DNA of 64,000 bases from assembly GCF_001708935.1 (NCBI RefSeq), contig NZ_MASI01000005.1, forward strand, positions 183,703-247,702, in the 5' to 3' direction. Each line of letters begins with the position of its first letter. Position 1 is the stretch's first letter. The notes beneath the pieces were generated by a model. The model did not search any database. It was given only the letters and a program-made list of their open reading frames with translations, and was not told the DNA's origin. The translations under genes were made by a program, and so were the position numbers. Positions 57,894-64,000 of the stretch are shown in pieces. Source of the DNA: Methyloligella halotolerans. Lineage in GTDB: Bacteria; Pseudomonadota; Alphaproteobacteria; Rhizobiales; Methyloligellaceae.

Positions 57894-59341
57894 ATGACGA
57901 AGAAGCGTATTATTCTGAACGCCTTCGACATGACATGCGTCAGTCACCAGGCGGCCGGAACGTGGCGCCATCCGGAAAGTCAGGCGTCCCGGTACAACGA
58001 TATCGAGTACTGGACCAACATGGCGATCGAGCTTGAGCGGGGTCACTTCGACACGCTCTTCATCGCGACGTGGTTGGCGTGTACGACGTCTACCGCAACT
58101 CTGCCGGCGCGGCGCTGAAAGACGCCGACCAGGTGCCGGTGAACGATCCGTTCGGCGCCATCTCGGCCATGGCCGCCGTCACCAATCATGTGGGCTTCGG
58201 TGTCACCGCCGCGGTGACCTTCGAGCAGCCCTATGTGCTGGCCCGCCGTCTTTCCACGCTGGATCACCTGACCAAGGGCCGCGTGGCCTGGAACGTCGTG
58301 TCGTCCTATCTGAACAGCGCCGCGCTCAACATCGGCATGGAACAGCAGATCGGCCACGACGAGCGCTACGACATGGCCGAAGAATACATGCAGGTCATGT
58401 ACAAGCTTTGGGAGGGCTCCTGGGAAGAAGGTGCTGTCCACCGTGACAAGGAATCCGGCATCTTCACCGATCCGGCGAAGGTCCATCCGATCCGTCACGA
58501 CGGCAAGTACTACAAGGTCCCCGGCTTCCATCTCTGCGAGCCTTCCCCGCAGCGTACCCCGGTCATCTTCCAGGCCGGTGCGTCGCCGAAGGGCCAGGCC
58601 TTTGCCTCCCGTCACGCCGAAGGCATGTTCATCCTGACCACCAGCATTGAGCAGTCCAAGGCCGTCACCACGAAGATCCGCGATCAGGTCGAGGCCGCTG
58701 GCCGGTCCCGCGACTCGGTCAAGATCTTCACGCTCCTGACGGTCATCACCGGGGCCAGCGACGAAGCCGCCGAGCGCAAGTATCAGGAGTTCCTCTCCTA
58801 TGCGAGCCCGGAAGGCATGCTGGCGCTGTATGGCGGTTGGACCGGCATCGACTTCTCGACCTACGATCCGAACCAGCCCCTCGAGGCTCTGGAGAACGAC
58901 TCCCTGCGTACCACGCTCGAGTCCCTCACCAGCGGCCATGACGGCAAGACCTGGACCGTGAAGGATGTTATCCGCGAGCGCTGCATCGGCGGTCTCGGTC
59001 CGGTCCTCGTCGGTGGTCCGCAGAAGGTCGCCGACGTGCTCGAGGAGTGGGTCGACGAAGGCGGTATCGACGGCTTCAACCTCGCCTACGCAGTGACGCC
59101 GGGCACCACTTCCGACTTCATCAACTATGTGGTTCCGGAGCTGGTCAAGCGTGGTCGTGCGCAGACCGAGTACAAGCCGGGCACCTTCCGCGAGAAGCTG
59201 ATCGGCACCGATACGCCGTATACGGAAGACACCCATCCGGCGGCCGAGCAGCGCGGTGCGTATGCCGACAAGGAGAGCGTCCAGGACAAGACGACGGACT
59301 CCAACTTCGCCGAAGAGAAAATTCCGCAGGCTGCGCAGTAG
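57894..59341 (+). CDS. dmoA: dimethylsulfide monooxygenase-like flavin monooxygenase, frameshifted near 58066
   Basis: About 483 residues of the bacterial luciferase-like NtaA/SnaA/DszA group. Stretches such as KKRIILNAFDMTCVSHQ, ADQVPVNDPFGAISAMAAV, GFGVTAAVTFEQPY and KGRVAWNVVSSYLNSAALN closely resemble what I recall of Hyphomicrobium DmoA, the FMNH2-dependent enzyme that splits dimethylsulfide into methanethiol and formaldehyde. Nitrilotriacetate or dibenzothiophene-sulfone monooxygenases are alternatives. One G is missing near 58064-58068; the frames join at FDTLFIA-DVVGVYDVYR. An AAGGAG site precedes the ATG and a terminator follows. Confidence 0.8.
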
Positions 59342-59648
59342 CCAGACGGAAAGGGGCGGAAGCCACAAGGCTCCCGCCCCTTTATCTTAATCTCGTCCTG
59401 TGCGGACGAAATGTCGGGAGACCCTCCGTAGTACAGCGCCGTCAGGTCCTCTCCCGCGGAGGCTGTACCGGACCGGGATCGTCTTCACGCTCCCACCTTC
59501 CATGCGAAGACGATCACGCCTTGAGCGGCGGCATGCGCATATTGCATGTCGCGCTCAGTGGCATCAGGTTAGCAGCTCAGATTATCGGTGAGAAGCTTCG
59601 CGCGCCATTGCGGCCGGCGACCGCCCCACATGCGATCAAAGCGCTAGG
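59342..59648. other. intergenic region after the DmoA-like gene
   Basis: These 307 bases between convergent genes hold the terminator at 59350-59385. Beyond it I see no gene and no clear repeat. Confidence 0.5.
59350..59385 (+). terminator. intrinsic terminator after the DmoA-like gene
   Basis: Arms AAAGGGGCGGAAGCC and GGCTCCCGCCCCTTT pair with one mismatch around a short ACAA loop and are followed by TTTATCTT on the plus strand. Confidence 0.8.
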
Positions 59649-60284
59649 CTAGGATTCGGTGGAAGGATTCTTATCGGCCGCCCGGAAGACGATGTCGGCA
59701 AACACGTCGGCGATTTCGTCTGAGCTGTGCCGGCCGTTGGGGTTCAGCCACAAGAAGCTGTAGAAATACATGCCGAGGATGCCCTTCAGCGCCACCGCCG
59801 GCAGAACGCGGAAGGTGCCCTGCTCAGCGCCCTCGCGCATGGCCCGCGCCCAGATCTCCTGATAGTCGAAATGGAGACGAGAGACCTCGTCATGTCGCTC
59901 GCCCGTGAGCGCCTCCGCCTCGCGGAAGCAGACGGTGAGTTCAGAGAGATGCTCGGCGATCGTGCGCATCAGATAGCGGCTCAGCTGCGTGATGCGCTCG
60001 TGAGGATCGGAATACTCGTACATGATCGTGTTCCCTGCCGTCACCAGATCGGTGATGTAGCGGATCACGATGTCGTAGAGCAGGTCTTCCTTGCTGCCGA
60101 TATGATAGTAGAGCGCACCGCGGCCTAGCCCGACAGCTTCGCCGATCTCTGCGACGCCGACGGCCTGATAGCCTTTCTCGGCAAACAGCTTGGCGGTGAT
60201 CCGGCGAATCCGCTCTTTCTGCGGCTTCTCGGGTTTCGAAGTCTCGGCGGATTTCGAAGTCTCGATCGTTGCGGGCTCAACCAA
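59649..60284 (-). CDS. TetR/AcrR family transcriptional regulator
   Basis: A 211-residue regulator. After a Lys/Glu-rich tail, the DNA-binding domain reads ERIRRITAKLFAEKGYQAVGVAEIGEAVGLGRGALYYHIGSKEDLL, the TetR helix-turn-helix. The C-terminal ligand domain contains CFREAEALTGERHDEVSRL and GMYFYSFLWLNPNGR, as in KstR2/FadR-like TetR proteins that sense acyl compounds; that resemblance is weak. It faces the DmoA-like gene and lies behind the soxCD operon. TetR-type dyads before dmoA and hipA make it the likely local repressor, by inference. Confidence 0.88.
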   Translation of the reverse strand: MVEPATIETSKSAETSKPEKPQKERIRRITAKLFAEKGYQAVGVAEIGEAVGLGRGALYYHIGSKEDLLYDIVIRYITDLVTAGNTIMYEYSDPHERITQLSRYLMRTIAEHLSELTVCFREAEALTGERHDEVSRLHFDYQEIWARAMREGAEQGTFRVLPAVALKGILGMYFYSFLWLNPNGRHSSDEIADVFADIVFRAADKNPSTES

Positions 60285-60806
60285 AGTTCTAGCATCCCAT
60301 CATGTGGCGCTCGGCGCGGCGGTTTGGTGCGGGGAAGATCCCATGAAGATGGGGCCACCCCAATCTGCAGGAGAACGTCGCCTGCGGCAACCTGCTCCCA
60401 ACGCGTTTTGCCGTCCCAGTTTCGGTCATTAATGTCCGAGCGGCAAGGTCGCCATGAAGCAAACCCGCGCGCTGCTGACCCCTTCCATCCCATCCGGAGC
60501 GATGGAGGAGGCAGTGATCCAACCGGCGAACCAGCTGTCTAGGCCGCATCGAGAGTAAAGCACGAGCGCTAAAGACAGGTTCCGCACAGCAGCTAACTAT
60601 GACGCGATAAATTGCTCTGCGCAACCGATCATAGCAGCGGAAAAGGGGGAAAAGCGGGTAGGAAAATCTCCCCGAAACCGGGAAGCAACGGGGGGTCTCG
60701 CTCATAAAAGAAATGGAGGCGGGATGGCCGGAACCGCAGCAACAATCGTTAGCTTCGATTCCGGACACCCCAACCTCCATTGGTACTCGTTTATGGCCGT
60801 TGATCG
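60285..60806. other. intergenic region upstream of tetR
   Basis: These 522 bases contain the terminator of the soxCD operon (60703-60781) and presumably the tetR promoter. A 34-codon open frame starting at 60453 (MKQTRALLTPS) has no recognisable family. No copy of the operator dyad seen before hipA and dmoA is visible here. Confidence 0.5.
60703..60781 (-). terminator. long imperfect hairpin and U-tract ending the soxC-soxD-membrane protein operon
   Basis: Outer arms AATGGAGG/CCTCCATT (60712-60719, 60774-60781) and inner arms CCGGAA/TTCCGG (60728-60733, 60759-60764) form a long interrupted stem. On the minus strand it is followed by TTTCTTTTATG. It starts 26 bases after the membrane protein stop. 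Confidence 0.55.
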
Positions 60807-61900
60807 TTAGGCTGCGTTAGGCACTGCCTCGTCAACGTCCTCCCAGTTGCCCGGGGTGCGCTGGCCGCGCCAGAGATATGGCTGGCTCAGCCCGACACCG
60901 AACACGAGCGGGATCACGAGAGACCAGTTCACGCCCATATAGGCATAGGTCAGCAGCTGCTCTTGGCTGTAGAGCGAGCCCACACCCGCCAGCAGAACCA
61001 TCGTCACCACGACATCCAGCGCCAGGTAGAAGCAGCATGCGAGAATGCCGCCCCAAGGCATGGGGATGTGGGTGAACGGCCAGTTGTGGAACAGGACGGG
61101 CAGCGCGAAATTCAGCGACGTTCCCACCATGAAGAAGACGAGCCATTCGTTGCCCGCTCCGATGGCGCCCATGTTCCAGAAGGCGGCAACGCCTTCCGCA
61201 TCGGCATCCCAGAACCCGAGCCCCATCGAGGCCCAGATCACCGCACCCGCAACCAGGAAAAGAAGCGACATCTGAGTCACGGACTTTTCAGGCTGGCGCA
61301 TGCCACGGGTCAGGTAAGCGAGCGTGCCCGTACCGGCGCCGACCAAGTTGAACGGGAACCACCACGCCGGGATCCAGCCCACATCCGTATGGGTCAGGAC
61401 ATAGGTGAGTCCGCCGATCAGGATGAGCAGCAGGAAGAACTGCCGGGCTGGCTTCAGCCCCTGCACGATCCAGTTCTCGCCGTTGAAGCAGAAGAAGGCG
61501 AGGAAGAACCACGACGTTCCCACCAGGGGAAAGACCCAGTCGGCCCCAAGTCCGCTCACATAGATCGACTTGGCGGTGATCCATCCGAGAACCCAGGATG
61601 CGATCACAACGTAGATCCCGCGCGTCAGCGGGTTCTCCACCTTGTCGAATGGCCAAAAGCTGCAAACCGCAAACAGGCACGCCCACCTGCGGCAAAGATC
61701 TGCCAGGTCACGTTGTCGAGCCAGAACTGCTTCGCAATCTCTTCACCGACCCATGGCCCGATGGGAAAGTGAGTCACGATGACGTTGACGAGCGCACACG
61801 ACGCGATCGTCAGGCCGTAAATCCAAGCTGCCCCCTTTAAGGCACTTCCAAGCCTCAGAGGAGCAACTTCGATGCCCTCCGCGAATTGAACCTTTTGCAT
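60807..61900 (-). CDS. polytopic membrane protein of unknown family, frameshifted near 61679
   Basis: I do not recognise the family. Joining the two frames gives about 364 residues with roughly ten membrane helices. Notable stretches: THFPIGPWVGEEI, CFNGENWIVQGLKPARQ, VGWIPAWWFPFNLVGAGTG, NMGAIGAGNEWLVFF and LFHNWPFTHIPMPWGG. Several Trp, His and Asn residues in loops and helix ends could bind a ligand. The first frame begins MQKVQFAEGIEVAPL and breaks after IFAAGG; the second carries ACLFAVCSFWPFDKVENPLTRG onward. One base is missing near 61676-61682. It follows soxD by 153 bases on the same strand. A transporter or electron-transfer partner is conceivable; nothing proves either. Confidence 0.7.
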
Positions 61901-62031
61901 TGCCCTACCCTTTTTTGCGTTTCCTCTTGCATTCGTTCTTTTTTCGCACCCGCCGCCCCTCTGTCGGGAGCGGTTCCGGATAGCTTCTCTCTGGTTGATT
62001 CCGAGATTTTCGCGCCTTTGTATTTCCGCTA

Positions 62032-62051
62032 TAGAGGCGGCTAAGCCTCTA
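62032..62051. terminator. stem-loop right after soxD
   Basis: TAGAGGC and GCCTCTA pair over seven bases around a six-base loop, three bases past the soxD stop. The T-rich side lies toward the plus strand, so a terminator for soxD is doubtful; it may stabilise the soxCD message end. Confidence 0.35.
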
Positions 62052-62053
62052 TT

Positions 62054-62623
62054 TTATTTGTACAATCTGAGATCCGGAGCCTTGTAGGTCACGAACCCGT
62101 CCGCGTTGGGCATCTTCACCTTCGGAAGCGTGTCCTTATCCATGACCTCGTCTTCCTCGATGATGCCGTCGACGTGCAGGATGTAAGCGGTCACCGCGTA
62201 GACCTGGTCGTCGGTCAGCGAGCCCGGCGCGTGGAATGGCATCGCGCGTTTGACGTAGTCGAAGAGCGTGGTGGCGTAGGGCCAGTAGCTCTCCACCGTC
62301 TTGAGCGGAGGCACATCCTTCAGCGTGCCGCGACCGCCGGCCAAGGCCGGTGCACCCGTCGCATGGATGCCTTCCAGCTTCTGTCCGTGGCACATGGCGC
62401 AGGCGCTGGCGTAGACCTCTTCGCCCTGGCTGGCGATGCCGCTGCCGTCGGGCAGACCGGCGCCATCCGGCGGGATCGAAAAGAACTCCTTGAGATCGGC
62501 CGGCTTCAGCGGCGTGCCGAACCCGATGGCCAACTCTTCGGACGCCTGGGCCCGGGCCGCTCCTGGAGCGAGGAGCAGGATGGCGGCCAAGGCCGCGGTA
62601 AGCATTGCCGGCGTTCTAGACAT
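62054..62623 (-). CDS. soxD: SoxD-like c-type cytochrome
   Basis: About 189 residues: signal peptide (MLTAALAAILLLAPGAARAQ) and one cytochrome c domain with the haem motif CAMCH and a possible distal Met in RAMPFHAPG. In SoxCD the cytochrome SoxD takes electrons from the molybdenum subunit SoxC. The start ATG at 62623 overlaps the soxC stop by eight bases and has GGAGG seven bases upstream, inside soxC. Paracoccus SoxD has two haem domains; this protein has one, closer to SorB or single-haem SoxD forms. Confidence 0.83.
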   Translation of the reverse strand: MSRTPAMLTAALAAILLLAPGAARAQASEELAIGFGTPLKPADLKEFFSIPPDGAGLPDGSGIASQGEEVYASACAMCHGQKLEGIHATGAPALAGGRGTLKDVPPLKTVESYWPYATTLFDYVKRAMPFHAPGSLTDDQVYAVTAYILHVDGIIEEDEVMDKDTLPKVKMPNADGFVTYKAPDLRLYK

Positions 62624-63923
62624 TGGTGACGCCTCCATCGGCAGCGACCGCCCAGTTCTGGATCGCGTTGTAGTGATAGACGTGGTTGAGGCCGTGCAGA
62701 TCGACGAGCTCATCGCGCGTCGGCTGGCTCATGCCGGTCTCGTCGATGCAACGGCTGGCGAGCACTGCCGGCTTTCCGTCCCAACGCCACGGGAAGGTGA
62801 AGCGCACCGTGCACATCGGCTCCGGCACCGAATCCAGATGGGCCGGATACCAGGTCTTGCCGCCATCGAGCGAAACCTCGACGGAGCGGACGCGTCCATT
62901 ACCCGACCAGGCAAGCCCGGCGATCTCGTAATGGCCTGGCCCGGGCAGCTTCATGTCGCCGGAAGGGAAGGTGATCACCGACTTCGCTTCCATGCCGAAG
63001 AAGAACTGATCGGCGATCCCGTTGGCGTTGAGCCCCGTATATTTGGAGGTCTCCTCGCGCGTCATATACGGCCGGTCGCTGATCTCCAGGCGCCGTATCC
63101 ACTTGATGTTCATGTTGCCTTCGTAGCCCGGCAGCACGAGCCGCAGCGGATAGCCCTGCTCCGGCCGGATCGCTTCGCCGTTCTGACCGTAGGCGAGGAA
63201 GGCATCCTTCAGCATCTTGTCGAGCGGGATGCTGCGGGTCATGACCGCGGCGTCCGCACCTTCGGCGAGCACCCAGGAGGCACCCGGCTTGAGCTTGATC
63301 TCACGCGCCAGATAGCTGAACGGGACACCGGTCCATTCGGACGTGCTGAGCAGTCCGTGGGTCACCTGTACCGTCTTCGCGTTCGGGCCCTTCCACTCCG
63401 TGAGCGTGTTGCCGGAGCACTCCATGAAGTGCTTGCGGGTGATCGAAGGCATCCGCTTCAGCTCAGCCATGCTGAACTTCTTCGGCTGCTCGACCATGCC
63501 GTGAACGAACAGGTCGTGACGCGCCGGATCGATGGTCGGGATCCCACCGTGGTGGCGCTCGTAATGCAGCCCCGACGGCGTCATATTTCCGATCTGGGTC
63601 GCCAGCGGCGTATAGGACCAGCTGGTGATCTGGCTCGGATTGGATTTCTCCATGAGCCGCTTCTCGGTCTCGAAAGGCGAGCGAGAACCGTACCCGCCGT
63701 CCGATCCCACCGGCCGGCCCGGCACCTTGGTCGGATCCGCCGGCACGTCGATCGTCTCTCCGGCCGCGTTCTTGACTTCCTCAGCGAGAGCGCGCCCCGC
63801 CAGCAGCATCGGCAAGCCGCCCGCCGCCGCCGCTAACAGGTTCCGTCGCGAAACCCGCTTCGGAAACATGCCCTCCTGACAGGGGCACTCTTCATCTGAT
63901 CCGTTGTCTCTTTGGTCGGTCAT
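62616..63923 (-). CDS. soxC: SoxC-like sulfite/sulfane dehydrogenase molybdopterin subunit
   Basis: A 435-residue sulfite oxidase family protein. The N-terminus has a twin-arginine signal (KRVSRRNLLAAAAGGLPMLLAGRALA), so it is exported folded. The Mo-ligand Cys is residue 169 in KHFMECSGNT. Other SoxC-like features: HYERHHGGIPTIDP, PLRLVLPGYEGNMNIKWIRRL, and the C-terminal dimerisation domain with VEVSLDGGKTWYPAHL. With the overlapping cytochrome gene it forms SoxCD, which oxidises protein-bound sulfane sulfur, or a sulfite dehydrogenase. soxAXYZB are not next to it in the window. Confidence 0.88.
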   Translation of the reverse strand: MTDQRDNGSDEECPCQEGMFPKRVSRRNLLAAAAGGLPMLLAGRALAEEVKNAAGETIDVPADPTKVPGRPVGSDGGYGSRSPFETEKRLMEKSNPSQITSWSYTPLATQIGNMTPSGLHYERHHGGIPTIDPARHDLFVHGMVEQPKKFSMAELKRMPSITRKHFMECSGNTLTEWKGPNAKTVQVTHGLLSTSEWTGVPFSYLAREIKLKPGASWVLAEGADAAVMTRSIPLDKMLKDAFLAYGQNGEAIRPEQGYPLRLVLPGYEGNMNIKWIRRLEISDRPYMTREETSKYTGLNANGIADQFFFGMEAKSVITFPSGDMKLPGPGHYEIAGLAWSGNGRVRSVEVSLDGGKTWYPAHLDSVPEPMCTVRFTFPWRWDGKPAVLASRCIDETGMSQPTRDELVDLHGLNHVYHYNAIQNWAVAADGGVTNV

Positions 63924-64000
63924 ATCCTCATACCTTCTAGGCGTACCGGAGCCGGCCGGTTGACCGGCCCCGGTGTCGCCGACGCTTTTACTGCGGGGAG
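63924..64000. other. region upstream of soxC to the window edge
   Basis: These 77 bases hold a GGCCGGT-TG-ACCGGCC inverted repeat around 63954-63969. No gene is seen. It is probably the soxC promoter region or the end of a gene beyond the window. Confidence 0.4.

Noticed and set aside
60453..60557. Short open frame of 34 codons that might be a small peptide gene such as pqqA
   Set aside because: It lacks the conserved Glu-x-x-x-Tyr of PqqA, no pqq genes adjoin it, and no ribosome site is clear.
62436..63836. 466-codon plus-strand open frame
   Set aside because: Antisense to soxC and soxD, both of which have signal peptides and cofactor motifs.
1..64000. CRISPR arrays, tRNA genes, insertion sequences, prophage genes
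   Set aside because: No regular spacer-repeat pattern, no tRNA-like cloverleaf and no transposase or integrase motif was noticed when reading; short tRNAs could be missed without a covariance search.

Overview
The window looks like a chromosomal piece of a GC-rich alphaproteobacterium, most likely a member of the Hyphomicrobiales (Rhizobiales). The support is the gene set: DUF6111 and DUF1285 proteins beside a MoxR/DUF58/DUF4159 block, a GlgE with an extra N-terminal domain, an EfeUOB iron operon, a 'quinoprotein relay' SoxYZ-like carrier, and promoter elements of the EcfG general stress response type. The closing region (dimethylsulfide monooxygenase-like enzyme plus SoxCD) hints at a methylotrophic or sulfur-oxidising lifestyle related to Hyphomicrobium. 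The species cannot be fixed from the sequence alone. No tRNA, rRNA, CRISPR array, insertion sequence or phage gene was recognised.

Layout. 1-1083 (minus): the start of a CCA-adding enzyme, DUF6111 and DUF1285. 1267-8251 (plus): MoxR ATPase, DUF58 protein, a BatA-like/DUF4159 membrane protein and a second large membrane protein, overlapping or nearly so. 8252-17000: housekeeping and stress genes (GNAT, WrbA, xi-class GST, Nudix hydrolase, metallophosphoesterase, CPA2 antiporter, a glycine-rich membrane protein, stress SDR). 16990-36690: a trehalose/glycogen metabolic block. otsB is divergent from a co-directional run otsA-glgE-treS/mak-glgB-glgX-treZ-malQ-treY, with several 1-4 base overlaps. 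It encodes the OtsAB, TreYZ and TreS trehalose routes and the GlgE glucan route. 36704-43247: PII protein, Gre factor, PHA-system protein, Rdx protein, Rrf2 regulator, ABC-2 exporter, GAF-GGDEF-EAL protein. 43457-46243: secreted protein, MBL hydrolase and SoxYZ-like carrier ending in a strong terminator, then a YHS protein. 46360-50051 (minus): a PilZ-bearing cellulose-synthase-like glycosyltransferase with a HlyD-type partner. 50254-51522: CPA1 antiporter. 51519-55822 (minus): efeU-efeO-efeB-efeO2. 56093-63923: HipA kinase, DmoA-like monooxygenase, TetR regulator, an unknown polytopic membrane protein, soxD and soxC.

Two patterns cut across the window. First, eight otherwise well-conserved genes (GNAT, glgE, treY, ABC ATPase, EAL protein, hipA, dmoA, the unknown membrane protein) each carry one apparent single-base deletion. 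The reading continues with full conservation in the next frame, which points to systematic base under-calling rather than eight real pseudogenes. Second, GGAAC-N16-CGTT elements precede wrbA and the stress SDR, with weaker versions before otsA and the EAL gene, suggesting that trehalose synthesis and oxidative defence belong to one stress regulon.

The most interesting accessory unit is the last 8 kb. A 20-bp dyad occurs, with three differences, before both hipA and dmoA, next to a TetR gene. The DmoA-like enzyme would split dimethylsulfide into methanethiol and formaldehyde. SoxCD and the unknown membrane protein form a convergent operon that could handle downstream sulfur.
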